From NCBI GenBank assembly GCA_947499735.1, contig CANMPP010000001.1, positions 682,001 through 746,000 on the forward strand: a stretch of DNA of 64,000 nt, in the 5' to 3' direction. A program made the translations under genes and the position numbers. This stretch comes from an uncultured Pelagimonas sp. (GTDB lineage: Bacteria; Pseudomonadota; Alphaproteobacteria; Rhodobacterales; Rhodobacteraceae). The notes beneath the pieces were generated by a model. That model ran no database searches. It was not told the origin of the DNA and saw only the letters and a list, made by a program, of their open reading frames with translations. Numbering within the stretch: the first letter of the stretch is position 1; each line of letters begins with the position of its first letter. Below, piece after piece: positions 33,539-42,621 of the stretch.

Positions 33539-34375
33539 ATGGATACTCTCGCGCTACAACAGTTGTCTGCTCTCGCTCACCCACAACGTTTGTCTGTGTT
33601 TCGTTTGTTGATGCGTCGGCATCCACAGGCGGTGCCCGCAGGCGATATCGCTTTGGCGCTGGATGTTCCGCGATCCACCCTATCCCCATATTTATCTGCG
33701 CTAAATCGCGCGGATTTGATCTCTCAGCAGAGGGAGGGAACGTCACTGTTGTACCGGGCCAATATGGAAGGTGCAGGCATTTTGATCGACTATTTGTTAT
33801 GCGACTGCGCGCGTGGTCGGCCGGGCCTGTCATCTTTGTTTGATGGCTTGGGCGATGCGCCTTTGATGTCCGAGGAAAAAGCGCAATTGCGGGTTCTATT
33901 CCTGTGCACCGGCAATTCAGCGCGCTCTATTTTGGCAGAGGTTTTGCTGCGTGATCTGGGAGAGGGACGTTTTGCTAGTTTTTCCGCAGGCACTGTACCT
34001 AACGGAACCGTGCACCCGATGGCGCTGAGAATTCTGCAGGCAAAGGGGCATGCGGTGGATGGGTTGTCTTCAAAAACACCTGAAGCGGTTTTGCAGGGCA
34101 TCGATCCAATGGATCTGGTTCTGACCGTCTGTGACAGCGCGGCAAGTGAAGAATGCCCGATCCTACCCGGCTATCCGCTGGCGTGCCATTGGGGGTTGCC
34201 AGATCCGTCTCAAGTCACAGAAAGCGAAGCCGCCCAATGGCGTGCTTTTGAAGAAACCTATTCTGCCATTGCGCAGCAGGTCACGCAATTGGTGGCTCTG
34301 CCGTTGGAAACGCTGAACCGCGCCCATCTGCAAGAACAAATCGATCAGATCGCCAGCGCTTCTGCGTGCTGTTGA
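33539..34375 (+). CDS. ArsR repressor fused to low-MW-phosphatase arsenate reductase
   Basis: 278 residues from the ATG at 33539; a GTG at 33524 is an alternative, and the interval 33170-33538 holds no other gene. Residues 1-100 are an ArsR winged helix (LSALAHPQRLSVFRLLMRR, VPRSTLSPYLSAL) with a following C-x-C (LLCDCARG) that could bind arsenite. Residues about 115-260 are an ArsC of the LMW-phosphatase type with P-loop LFLCTGNSARSILAE and later cysteines (VCDSA, ECPILPG). A Cys-Cys pair near the C-terminus may help the thiol relay. Fusion of sensor and enzyme implies arsenic-responsive expression. No arsenite efflux gene is adjacent. Confidence 0.9.
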   Translation: MDTLALQQLSALAHPQRLSVFRLLMRRHPQAVPAGDIALALDVPRSTLSPYLSALNRADLISQQREGTSLLYRANMEGAGILIDYLLCDCARGRPGLSSLFDGLGDAPLMSEEKAQLRVLFLCTGNSARSILAEVLLRDLGEGRFASFSAGTVPNGTVHPMALRILQAKGHAVDGLSSKTPEAVLQGIDPMDLVLTVCDSAASEECPILPGYPLACHWGLPDPSQVTESEAAQWRAFEETYSAIAQQVTQLVALPLETLNRAHLQEQIDQIASASACC

Positions 34376-34414
34376 TTGACCTTCGCGATTGTTCAGGTAT
34401 AGGTAACCAAGAAT

Positions 34415-34498
34415 TCTGTTGGGGTGCCTGATTTCAGGCTGAGATGCGCAAGCGAACCCATTGAACCTGAACCGGTTAGCACCGGCGGAGGAAACAGA
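34415..34498 (+). promoter_or_regulatory. TPP riboswitch (THI element)
   Basis: Closing helix TCTGTT / AACAGA (34415-34420, 34493-34498) encloses the conserved THI sequences GGGGTGCC, GGCTGAGA, ACCCATTGAACCTGA and GGTTAGCACCGGCGGAGGAA. It binds thiamine pyrophosphate and lies 77 nt before thiD. A small hairpin CTTG / CAAG just before the start covers part of the AAGGA ribosome-binding site, so control of translation initiation is a plausible output. Confidence 0.97.
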
Positions 34499-34575
34499 CC
34501 GCTACCTGCCTGACGCAAGATTTGCATCCAGGACCACGCGCGCCGATTTTCCGCCTCTTGCTGATCAAGGAAAAC

Positions 34576-35388
34576 ATGAGGCGTGTGACGATGGTTGCAA
34601 ATGTGTTGACGATTGCCGGATCTGACAGCGGCGGTGGCGCGGGTATTCAAGCGGATTTAAAAAGCTTTTCAGCACAAGGGGCCTATGGGGCAACGGTGAT
34701 CACCGCGATCACGGCACAAAACACCCAATCTGTGACAGCTGTTCAGGCCATTCCTGTCGATGTGGTTCGCGCCCAGATCGATGCAGTCCTGTCTGACATT
34801 CAGATAGGGGCGATTAAAATTGGCATGTTGGGCATGCCGGATATGATCGAAACTGTGGCTGATGCCTTGTCAGAGTTTGATGGGCCGATTGTGTTGGATC
34901 CGGTGATGGTCTCAAAATCGGGGGCTTCGCTTTTGCCTGATGAGGCGGTGGATGTCTTACGGAGCGTTTTGTTGCCCCGTGCTGCCGTTATAACGCCGAA
35001 CATACCCGAAGCGGCGGTTCTGTTGAAAAGCAAACCTGCGGAAACCCTAGATGACGTCAAAGCGCAAGGGATTGATCTGAAAGCGATGTTTGGCTGCGCG
35101 GTCTTGATGAAAGGCGGCCATTCCAAAGGGGATATCTGTACAGATCTTTTACTGTCTGATGCCGGCGTTTGTCAATTTTTTGCCCCACGCGTGGATACCA
35201 AGAACACCCATGGCACAGGTTGTAGCTATTCAGCGGCAATTGCGGCTCTGATGGCGGGGGGATTGGATGTGCGGGCGGCTGTGAAAAAAGCCCATCATTG
35301 GCTGCAAGGCGCGATCTTGAATGCCGATACATTGTCGGTTGGGCAGGGCTATGGTCCGGTTCATCATTTCTATCAGGCCTGGAAATGA
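34576..35388 (+). CDS. thiD: Hydroxymethylpyrimidine/phosphomethylpyrimidine kinase
   Basis: 270 residues from the ATG at 34576 (AAGGA 4 nt upstream; ATG at 34591 is an alternative). Ribokinase fold with TIAGSDSGGGAGIQADLK, IKIGMLG, LDPVMVSKSG, and catalytic NTHGTGCSYSAAIAA. It phosphorylates HMP and then HMP-P to HMP-PP, the pyrimidine partner in thiamine synthesis. First gene of the riboswitch-controlled operon, overlapping thiO by 4 nt. Confidence 0.95.
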   Translation: MRRVTMVANVLTIAGSDSGGGAGIQADLKSFSAQGAYGATVITAITAQNTQSVTAVQAIPVDVVRAQIDAVLSDIQIGAIKIGMLGMPDMIETVADALSEFDGPIVLDPVMVSKSGASLLPDEAVDVLRSVLLPRAAVITPNIPEAAVLLKSKPAETLDDVKAQGIDLKAMFGCAVLMKGGHSKGDICTDLLLSDAGVCQFFAPRVDTKNTHGTGCSYSAAIAALMAGGLDVRAAVKKAHHWLQGAILNADTLSVGQGYGPVHHFYQAWK

Positions 35389-36350
35389 CACGAGACGTTA
35401 CAATTCTTGGGGCCGGTGTAGTCGGCCTTTGTGTCGCGACCGAGTTAATGGCGCGCGGCGTGTCTGTTCAGATCATCGATCCCAAAGGGGGACCGGGCGC
35501 ACAAAGCTGTTCTTGGTGGGCGGGCGGTATGCTGGCACCAGAATGTGAAGGGTTCACAGCCGAACCCGAGGTTGTCACGCAAGGGCGGCATGCGGCTGAT
35601 TGGTGGGACCAACACACGGATGTGCAGCGCAAGGGCACTTTGGTTGTGTCGCTTGGACGTGATCGGTCGGATCTGGCGGTATTTGCGCGCCGTGTTGCTG
35701 CGGCTGCGCCCGTTAAACCAACCGAACTTGAACGCGATCTCACGCAGTTTTCTGAAGGTGTGGTCGTCGCTGACGAGGCGCATTTGTCCCCAAGGCAGGC
35801 CTTGTTGGATCTGCAAAAGTCGCTGTCGCAAAAAGGTGTGGAGGTCGTCACGACCGGCGCGGTGGAGGGGCAATTGATTGATTGTCGCGGTTTGGTCGCG
35901 CAGGATGTTTTGCCTGATCTGCGCGGGGTGCGCGGCGAAATGGTTGTTATTTCCTGCACCGATATCGCGCTGGAACGTCCCGTTCGCCTGTTACACCCAC
36001 GTTTCCCGCTTTACATCGTGCCCCGGGGGGATGGTGTTTTCATGCTCGGGGCGACCCAAATTGAAAGCGCATCGCGTGGGTCGGTCACTCTGCGTTCGAC
36101 CGTTGAATTGCTCAACGCAGCTTACGCTTTGCATCCCGCCTTTGCGGAGGCGGAGGTGTTGGAACTGGGGGCGGATGCCCGGCCAGCTTTTGCCGACAAC
36201 ATGCCCCGTATCCGAAAACTTACTGACAGAATTTGTGTAAATGGCCTGTTTCGCCATGGCTTTTTGTTGTCGCCTGCCTTGGCGACAAAATTGGCTGACT
36301 TGATCACAAAAAGAACCGAACCGGAGGTCTGGTATGAAGATTTCAGTTAA
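35385..36350 (+). CDS. thiO: Glycine oxidase
   Basis: 321 residues from the ATG at 35385 overlapping the thiD stop (ATGA). FAD fold: TILGAGVVGLCVATELMARG, then SCSWWAGGMLAPECEG, and C-terminal LGADARPAFADNMPRI with GLFRHGFLLSPALA. It oxidises glycine to dehydroglycine (iminoacetate), the C-N unit for thiazole formation in aerobes, in place of ThiH. Overlaps thiS by 17 nt. Confidence 0.93.
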   Translation: MTRDVTILGAGVVGLCVATELMARGVSVQIIDPKGGPGAQSCSWWAGGMLAPECEGFTAEPEVVTQGRHAADWWDQHTDVQRKGTLVVSLGRDRSDLAVFARRVAAAAPVKPTELERDLTQFSEGVVVADEAHLSPRQALLDLQKSLSQKGVEVVTTGAVEGQLIDCRGLVAQDVLPDLRGVRGEMVVISCTDIALERPVRLLHPRFPLYIVPRGDGVFMLGATQIESASRGSVTLRSTVELLNAAYALHPAFAEAEVLELGADARPAFADNMPRIRKLTDRICVNGLFRHGFLLSPALATKLADLITKRTEPEVWYEDFS

Positions 36351-36531
36351 TGGCGAACAGATTGATACGCAGGCTGAAACACTGGCTGATTTGTTGCACG
36401 AACAAGGACTGTCTGACGCGAAATTGGCAACGGCGGTAAACGAGGATTTCGTGCCTGCAGCATTGCGCGCGGCGACAGGGCTGACCGCAGGCGACCGGGT
36501 TGAAATCGTCGCACCACAACAGGGGGGATAA
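36334..36531 (+). CDS. thiS: Sulfur carrier protein ThiS
   Basis: 65 residues, beta-grasp ubiquitin-like fold, ending in the required Gly-Gly (APQQGG) that is adenylated and thiocarboxylated. GGAGG precedes the ATG, which lies inside the thiO 3' end. It delivers sulfur to ThiG. Confidence 0.95.
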   Translation: MKISVNGEQIDTQAETLADLLHEQGLSDAKLATAVNEDFVPAALRAATGLTAGDRVEIVAPQQGG

Positions 36532-36535
36532 GGAT

Positions 36536-37306
36536 ATGCCCGTTTTCTATGGAACAGATACCGCATCGCGTCTGATGTTGGGCACCGCGCAATATCCATC
36601 CCCCACGATTTTGGCAGACGCATTTCGTCGTTCCAAAGCAGGCATCGCAACAGTGTCGCTGCGCCGCGAGGCGGCAGGTGGTCAGGCGGGGCAAGAATTT
36701 TGGTCGTTGATCAAAGATTTGGGCGTGGCTTTGCTGCCCAATACTGCGGGCTGTTATTCTGTCCGCGAGGCCGTGACCACCGCACATATGGCGCGCGAAT
36801 TGTTTGATACGAAATGGATCAAGCTGGAAGTCATCGGTCATGGTGACAGTTTGCAACCTGATCCATTTGCCTTGGTGGAAGCTGCGAAAATTCTGACAGA
36901 TGACGGGTTTGAGGTTTTTCCATATTGCACCGAGGATTTGATCCTGTGCGAAAAACTGGTTGAGGTGGGGTGTCAGGTTTTGATGCCTTGGGGTGCGCCT
37001 ATTGGCACGGGGCTGGGATTGAACAATATCTATGGCTTGCGCAGCCTGCGTGCGCATTTCCGGGACATGCCTTTGGTGATCGACGCCGGGTTGGGTCTGC
37101 CCAGTCAGGCGGCCCATGCAATGGAATTGGGATATGACGCTGTGTTGCTGAACACGGCCGTTGCAAAAGCAGGCGATCCCGCTGCCATGGCCGAAGGGTT
37201 CGCGCATGCATTGACGGCTGGACGGTTGGCCTATGATGCCGACCCGATGGAGCCACGTGACATGGCGGCCCCCTCTACACCGGTATTGGGAAAGGCATTG
37301 CTATGA
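36536..37306 (+). CDS. thiG: Thiazole synthase
   Basis: 256 residues from the ATG at 36536 (MPVFYGTD), preceded by AAGGA; longer in-frame start at 36500 lies inside thiS. TIM barrel with [19 protein letters not shown] (Schiff-base Lys), [13 protein letters not shown] and [12 protein letters not shown]. It forms thiazole phosphate from DXP, ThiS thiocarboxylate and dehydroglycine. Overlaps thiE by 4 nt. Confidence 0.95.
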   Translation: MPVFYGTDTASRLMLGTAQYPSPTILADAFRRSKAGIATVSLRREAAGGQAGQEFWSLIKDLGVALLPNTAGCYSVREAVTTAHMARELFDTKWIKLEVIGHGDSLQPDPFALVEAAKILTDDGFEVFPYCTEDLILCEKLVEVGCQVLMPWGAPIGTGLGLNNIYGLRSLRAHFRDMPLVIDAGLGLPSQAAHAMELGYDAVLLNTAVAKAGDPAAMAEGFAHALTAGRLAYDADPMEPRDMAAPSTPVLGKALL

Positions 37307-37905
37307 CACCTCCATTGCCACGATTTTACCCCATCTTTGATAATGTCAGCTGGTTGGAACGTCTGTTGCCGCTGGGTATCCAACTGGTTCAGTTGCGTAT
37401 CAAGGACAAGTCAGACGCGCATATTCGTGACCAGATCTCTCAGGCGCAGACCCTGTGTCGTGACCATGGGACGATCCTTGTCGTCAATGATTACTGGCAG
37501 ATCGCCATCGAACTGGGCTGTGATTGGATCCATCTGGGACAAGAAGACCTTGATGACGCCGATCTGGCCGCCATTCGATCGGCAGGGATCAAACTGGGCC
37601 TGTCCACCCATGACACTGAAGAACTGGATCGTGCGCTATTAGTCAATCCTGACTATCTGGCGCTTGGCCCTGTCTATCCCACCATTCTGAAAAAAATGAA
37701 ATGGCACCAGCAGGGCGTGGAAAAGCTAGGCGAATGGAAGGCCAAGATTGGCGATGTTCCTTTGGTTGCGATTGGCGGCATGTCTGTTGAACGCGCACCG
37801 GGTGCATTTCAACACGGTGCGGATATTGTCAGCGCGGTGACGGATATTACGCTGAATGCTGATCCAGAAGCTCGCGTGCGCGTGTGGTTAGAGGTCTGCG
37901 GATGA
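37303..37905 (+). CDS. thiE: Thiamine-phosphate synthase
   Basis: 200 residues. [37 protein letters not shown], and LALGPVYPT are the family landmarks for pyrophosphate and thiazole binding. Couples HMP-PP to thiazole phosphate giving thiamine phosphate. Overlaps thiG and thiF by 4 nt each. Confidence 0.95.
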   Translation: MTPPLPRFYPIFDNVSWLERLLPLGIQLVQLRIKDKSDAHIRDQISQAQTLCRDHGTILVVNDYWQIAIELGCDWIHLGQEDLDDADLAAIRSAGIKLGLSTHDTEELDRALLVNPDYLALGPVYPTILKKMKWHQQGVEKLGEWKAKIGDVPLVAIGGMSVERAPGAFQHGADIVSAVTDITLNADPEARVRVWLEVCG

Positions 37906-38879
37906 GCCGCTATGCCCGTCAAATTGCGCTGCCAAACTTCGGTCTGAAAGGGCAGGCGGCCGTAGAACAGGCGCATGTGCTGGTTATTGGCGCGGGCGGT
38001 TTGGGCGCGCCGGTCTTGCAATATCTCGTTGGGGCAGGTGTAGGGCATATCACTCTGGTTGATGCCGATCATGTGGATGAAAGCAATCTACACCGCCAGA
38101 CCCTGTTTCGTATCTCCGATATCGGCCTGTCCAAGGCCGAGCAGGCGGCAAAGCACATGGCAGCGCTTAACCCGGAAACCGTGATTACCCCCCATGTCGC
38201 GCGCTTTGATCCCGCCAACGCGGCGGATTTGATGGACGGCATAGATTTGGTTTTGGATTGCGCAGATAGTTTTGCGGCTTCCTACATTGCCTCTGACATT
38301 TGTGTGGCCCAAAATGTTCCGTTGATCCATGCCAGTGTGACGGGAATGTCGGGTTATTGCGGTGCCTTTTGTGCAGGTGCGCCCAGTTTGCGCGCGCTGT
38401 TTCCTGATTTGCCGTCGCGCATGGGATCCTGTGCGTTGGATGGTGTTTTGGGGCCGTGTGTCGGTGTCATTGGCAGTCTGCAGGCTCAGATGGCGATTTC
38501 GGTGCTAATCGGTTCTGATCCAAGCCCTTTAGGGCAACTGGTGACCTATGATGGATCTGCCATGCGCTTTGGCGGCTTTCGATTTGATCGCGCGCCAGAG
38601 CCGGAAAAATGCCCGGTATTTATCGGCGAAACAGAGGTTTGCGCGACGGATTTCGTGATTGACCTACGCGCCGTGGATGAGGCCGGGCCGCAGATCACAG
38701 CGATCCGCAGCAATGTGGATCAGATCACAAATACGGTCACAAATATGACGAATACTGTGCCGGACATGCCCAATCGGCTTGTTCTGGCCTGTCGCTCTGG
38801 TTTGCGCGCGTGGAACGCGGCGGATCGGATCGAAGACATCTGGAAGGGCGAGATCGCATTGATCGCGCTGGGAGAGTAA
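37902..38879 (+). CDS. thiF: ThiF/MoeB-like adenylyltransferase with C-terminal rhodanese-like segment
   Basis: 325 residues from the ATG at 37902 overlapping the thiE stop. E1-like fold: VLVIGAGGLGAPVLQYLVGAG, DADHVDESNLHRQTLF, and DCADSFAASY. It should adenylate the ThiS C-terminus for sulfur transfer. The last ~80 residues start like a rhodanese (VIDLRAVDE) and contain an active-site-like loop CRSGLRAWNAA; the linker between them is a low-complexity Thr/Asn/Val stretch. The rhodanese is shorter than usual, but the Cys loop is present, so it may supply the persulfide itself. Confidence 0.88.
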   Translation: MSRYARQIALPNFGLKGQAAVEQAHVLVIGAGGLGAPVLQYLVGAGVGHITLVDADHVDESNLHRQTLFRISDIGLSKAEQAAKHMAALNPETVITPHVARFDPANAADLMDGIDLVLDCADSFAASYIASDICVAQNVPLIHASVTGMSGYCGAFCAGAPSLRALFPDLPSRMGSCALDGVLGPCVGVIGSLQAQMAISVLIGSDPSPLGQLVTYDGSAMRFGGFRFDRAPEPEKCPVFIGETEVCATDFVIDLRAVDEAGPQITAIRSNVDQITNTVTNMTNTVPDMPNRLVLACRSGLRAWNAADRIEDIWKGEIALIALGE

Positions 38880-38891
38880 AGGAGACCCTTC

Positions 38892-39833
38892 ATGAAAAAA
38901 ATTCTGCTATCGACAGCTTTTGCAGCTGGTTTTGCGGCCCCTACTTGGGCGGCGGACGACATGACATTGCTTTTGGATTGGTTCGTCAATCCCGATCATG
39001 GGCCGATTATCATCGCACAACAAAAAGGGTTCTTCGCGGATCAGGATCTTGACGTCGACATCGTCGCACCGGCTGATCCGTCCGACCCGCCAAAATTGGT
39101 TGCGGCAGGGCAGGCCGAACTGGCCGTATCTTACCAGCCAAGTACCCATTTGCAGGTGGCCGAGGGGCTGCCCTTGATCCGCGTTGGCACGTTGGTCGCC
39201 ACACCGCTAAACTGCTTGTTGGTGCTAGAGGATGGTCCGATCAAAGAGATTTCGGATCTGGAAGGGGCCAAGATCGGCTACTCTGTGGCCGGTGTTGAAC
39301 AGGCCTTGTTGGGTGCGATCTTTGAAAAGCATGATGTTGATTATGACAGTGTAGAACTGATCAATGTGAACTGGTCTTTGTCCCCATCTCTGATGTCGAA
39401 ACAAGTGGATGCCGTGATTGGTGCCTATCGCAATTTCGAACTGAACCAGATGGAAATCGAAGGTGTAGCGGGCAAGTGTTTCTATATCGAGGAAGAGGGC
39501 GTTCCGACCTATGACGAATTGGTCTATGTCGCCAATTCTGAAAGCATGGATAAGGATAAAATCCGTCGCTTCCTACGTGCCACGGAACTGGCCACGCAGT
39601 ATATCGTGAACCATCCCGAAGAAAGCTGGGACATTTTCAAATCCTATTCGGCAGAATTGGATGATGAATTGAACGCGAAAGCCTGGGTTGACACGATCAC
39701 CCGTTTTGCCCTGCGCCCAGAAGCGCTGGATGAAGGCCGTTACACACGGTTTGAGGCGTTTTTGGAATCCTCTGGTCTGGTTAAAGGCACACGCCCCGTG
39801 TCCGAACTGGCCATCGATTTGGGTGCAGAATGA
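38892..39833 (+). CDS. thiY: Thiamine-pyrimidine ABC transporter, substrate-binding protein
   Basis: 313 residues with a signal peptide (KKILLSTAFAAGFAAPTWA, cleaved before ADDM). NMT1/THI5-like fold: LLLDWFVNPDHGPIIIAQQKGFF, VAPADPSDPPKLVAAGQ, VSYQPSTHL. Binds formylaminopyrimidine or related pyrimidines in the periplasm for ThiXZ. GGAGA precedes the ATG; overlaps the next gene by 4 nt. Confidence 0.92.
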   Translation: MKKILLSTAFAAGFAAPTWAADDMTLLLDWFVNPDHGPIIIAQQKGFFADQDLDVDIVAPADPSDPPKLVAAGQAELAVSYQPSTHLQVAEGLPLIRVGTLVATPLNCLLVLEDGPIKEISDLEGAKIGYSVAGVEQALLGAIFEKHDVDYDSVELINVNWSLSPSLMSKQVDAVIGAYRNFELNQMEIEGVAGKCFYIEEEGVPTYDELVYVANSESMDKDKIRRFLRATELATQYIVNHPEESWDIFKSYSAELDDELNAKAWVDTITRFALRPEALDEGRYTRFEAFLESSGLVKGTRPVSELAIDLGAE

Positions 39834-40501
39834 CCTACGGAGCGGTCTTTGATGCATGGCGTGCTGCGGCGATTGAACCGTGGACGGGATATACCCAACA
39901 CGCTTTTGTACAAGGTTTGGGTGATGGCAGTTTGCCACACCCGGCCTTTCTGCATTACCTAAAGCAAGACTATGTTTTTCTAATCCATTTTTCGCGCGCT
40001 TGGGCCTTGGCCGTGACCAAAGCGGAACAGGTTGATGAAATGCGTCTGGCGGCTGGCACCGTGAACGGGTTGATCAATGATGAAATGGCCCTGCATGTGC
40101 AAATCTGCGCCGAGGCCGGCATTTCTGAGGATGAGCTATTTGCGACCGCAGAGCGCGCCGAAAACCTGTCCTATACACGCTATGTGCTGGATGCGGGCCA
40201 TTCTGGTGATCTGCTGGATCTATTGGCCACGCTTGCCCCATGTGTCATGGGGTATGGTGAGATTGGAACGCGGTTGAAATCTGTCGCGACATCCGATGTT
40301 TATAAGCCATGGATCGACACATATGCAGGTGAAGACTATCAACAGGTCTGCACCAATGTTGGGGCTTTGATCGATAAGGTCGCGGCGCGCCGTTTGGGCG
40401 ACACACCGCAGGACAATCCGCGCTGGGCAGGGTTATGTGCACGTTTTGCCAAGGCGACAGAGCTAGAAATCGGGTTCTGGGATATGGGCCTAGATCCATG
40501 A
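39830..40501 (+). CDS. tenA: TenA-family aminopyrimidine aminohydrolase (Cys type)
   Basis: 223 residues, all-helical. QDYVFLIHFSRAWA, the catalytic Cys in LAPCVMGYGEIG, and Glu in ELEIGFWDMG mark the TenA_C group, which hydrolyses aminomethylpyrimidine to HMP for salvage of degraded thiamine. Sits between thiY and thiZ with 4-nt overlaps, so it processes the imported pyrimidine. Confidence 0.92.
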   Translation: MTYGAVFDAWRAAAIEPWTGYTQHAFVQGLGDGSLPHPAFLHYLKQDYVFLIHFSRAWALAVTKAEQVDEMRLAAGTVNGLINDEMALHVQICAEAGISEDELFATAERAENLSYTRYVLDAGHSGDLLDLLATLAPCVMGYGEIGTRLKSVATSDVYKPWIDTYAGEDYQQVCTNVGALIDKVAARRLGDTPQDNPRWAGLCARFAKATELEIGFWDMGLDP

Positions 40502-41208
40502 AAATCGCACCGGGCCTGAATTTTCGCGGCAGCATTGGTTGGAAGGATCGTGTGTTACTGCGCGATCTGGACTTTGCCGCCCGGCCCGGTGAATGGACAT
40601 GCCTTTTGGGGGCAAGCGGTGTGGGGAAATCCACCCTGCTGCGCCTGTTTGCCGGGCTGGACGATGGGATCCAATTCGACGGGACGCTGTCAGATGTGTC
40701 TGGGCAGGTGGCGATGATGGCGCAAAGCGATGCTTTGCTGCCCTGGTTGACTGTTCTGGACAATGTGCTGATCGGCGCGCGTTTGCGCGGGGAAACAGCG
40801 GACCGCAGTCGAGGTCAGGATCTGTTAATCGATGTCGGTTTGGGTGATCACAGCCATAAGCGACCGCATGAACTATCAGGTGGGCAGCGCCAACGTGTTG
40901 CATTGGCCCGTGTGCTGATGGAGGACCGGCCCATCGTGTTGCTGGACGAACCCTTTTCGGCCCTTGACGCTTTGACACGTAGCCAGATGCAGGATCTGGC
41001 GGCAGGCGTTTTGCGTGGCAAAACCGTTCTGATGGTCACCCATGATCCAAATGAAGCGGTGCGGCTAGGCCATCGAATTATCATCCTGACCCAGCAGAGT
41101 TTGGAAGCCATCGAACCGCCTACCGGTGACATTCCACGCGGAATTGAGGCCGAAGATGTTTTGCGCATTCAGGCCGGATTGCTTCAAAAATTAAGGACAC
41201 AGATATGA
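40498..41208 (+). CDS. thiZ: Thiamine-pyrimidine ABC transporter ATPase
   Basis: 236 residues from the ATG at 40498 overlapping the tenA stop. Walker A LLGASGVGKSTLL, signature LSGGQRQRVALARVL, Walker B IVLLDEPFSALD, H-loop MVTHDPNEA. Energises the ThiX permease. Confidence 0.92.
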   Translation: MKIAPGLNFRGSIGWKDRVLLRDLDFAARPGEWTCLLGASGVGKSTLLRLFAGLDDGIQFDGTLSDVSGQVAMMAQSDALLPWLTVLDNVLIGARLRGETADRSRGQDLLIDVGLGDHSHKRPHELSGGQRQRVALARVLMEDRPIVLLDEPFSALDALTRSQMQDLAAGVLRGKTVLMVTHDPNEAVRLGHRIIILTQQSLEAIEPPTGDIPRGIEAEDVLRIQAGLLQKLRTQI

Positions 41209-41858
41209 GTGCGACAGAGTTTCTAAAATCCCAAGTTGCCGAAGACTGGCAGGCCGCCACGACGCATGCGTTCACCAATGCACTGGCAGATGGCAGCTTG
41301 GATCGCGACAAGATGGCTGGGTATTTGCAGCAGGATTATCTGTTCGTCGAAGGCTTTGTGCGCCTTTTGGCATCGGCTGTGGCCCATGCGCCGACCTTGG
41401 CCGATGGTGTGCCGGCGGCACAGTTTCTGGGACTGATTTGCGGGCCAGAAAATACATATTTTCTGCGCTCACTAGAGGCGTTGAATGTACCACAGGTCGA
41501 GCAGGCCGCCCCTGAAACGCGGGCATTTCAAAACCTGATGGACGAGGCACGTCTTTCTGGGAAATACCAAAATATGCTGGCTGTTCTGGTGGTTGCGGAA
41601 TGGATCTATCTCGATTGGGCCAGCCCATTTGAAGACCGCGTGCCGGATCTGCCATTCTGGTTGGGTGAATGGATTACATTGCATGCAGGCGAAGGGTTCG
41701 CAGGCGTTGTTGCATATCTGCGTGGCCAATTGGACAAAGTTTGGGACGGTCTAAACGACGCTGATCGGGCCGAAGTAACCGCATTATTCACCCGTGCTGT
41801 TGCACTTGAACGTGCCTTTTTTGATGCTTCTTGGGCCGGGTTTGACGTTACCAGATGA
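41205..41858 (+). CDS. Second TenA-family protein (Cys-less, Glu type)
   Basis: 217 residues, TenA fold (QQDYLFVEGFVRLLA, RAVALERAFFDASW). At the position of the TenA_C cysteine it reads VLVVAEWIYLDWA, with Glu and no Cys, which places it in the TenA_E group. TenA_E proteins act on formylated or amino-pyrimidine salvage intermediates in some organisms; the role here is inferred. Overlaps thiZ and thiX by 4 nt. Confidence 0.88.
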   Translation: MSATEFLKSQVAEDWQAATTHAFTNALADGSLDRDKMAGYLQQDYLFVEGFVRLLASAVAHAPTLADGVPAAQFLGLICGPENTYFLRSLEALNVPQVEQAAPETRAFQNLMDEARLSGKYQNMLAVLVVAEWIYLDWASPFEDRVPDLPFWLGEWITLHAGEGFAGVVAYLRGQLDKVWDGLNDADRAEVTALFTRAVALERAFFDASWAGFDVTR

Positions 41859-42607
41859 AACAACTCGCGGTGACATGTGCCTCGATTTTTCTCGGGCTGG
41901 CGTTATGGCAGGGCGTGATCTGGGCGACAGATTTACCGCGCTTTATTTTGCCTGCTCCTGCGTTGGTGGCCCAAACGATTTGGGAAAGCCGCGCGCTTTT
42001 GGCTGAAAACGCGCTTGTCACGATATCCGAAGTGGTTTTGGGCCTGATCCTAGGGGCCGCTTTGGGGTTTGGATCTGGGATTGTGCTGGCCACATCACCG
42101 CGTGTTAGGGCGCTGGTCCAACCTCTATTGGTGTTTTCACAGGCCGTGCCTGTCTTTGCGTTGGCGCCGATTTTGACGCTGTGGTTCGGCTATGGGCTGG
42201 GATCAAAGATCGCAATGGCGCTGTTGATCATCTATTTTCCTGTTACGTCGTCTTTCTTTGATGCATTGATGCGCGTGCCCAAAAACTGGTTGGATATGGG
42301 TCATGTGATGTCCGCAAACCGCGCGCGTTTGTTATGGCATATCCGTGTGCCTGCCGCGCTGCCGGGCTTTGCCTCGGGCCTGCGCCTGGCTGCGGTTTAT
42401 GCGCCGATTGGGGCCATTATCGGTGAATGGGTCGGGGCGTCAAAGGGGCTGGGCTATCTAATGTTGCTGGCCAATGGGCGGGCCAAAACAGATCTGATGT
42501 TTGCGGCCCTGATTGTATTGGCGGTGTTCACGTTGATCCTGCACGCTGGCGTCAGCGCGTTTGTGAAACATTGGATCGAACGCCGCTTTGCACCCGATCA
42601 GCATTAG
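41855..42607 (+). CDS. thiX: Thiamine-pyrimidine ABC transporter permease
   Basis: 250 residues with about six membrane helices and the BPD-type coupling loop (SANRARLLWHIRVPAALPG, then GAIIGEWVGASKGLGYLM). Completes ThiXYZ. Last gene of the operon; it converges with a remnant alcohol dehydrogenase 14 nt away. Confidence 0.92.
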   Translation: MKQLAVTCASIFLGLALWQGVIWATDLPRFILPAPALVAQTIWESRALLAENALVTISEVVLGLILGAALGFGSGIVLATSPRVRALVQPLLVFSQAVPVFALAPILTLWFGYGLGSKIAMALLIIYFPVTSSFFDALMRVPKNWLDMGHVMSANRARLLWHIRVPAALPGFASGLRLAAVYAPIGAIIGEWVGASKGLGYLMLLANGRAKTDLMFAALIVLAVFTLILHAGVSAFVKHWIERRFAPDQH

Positions 42608-42621
42608 AATTCTGAGCGTGC

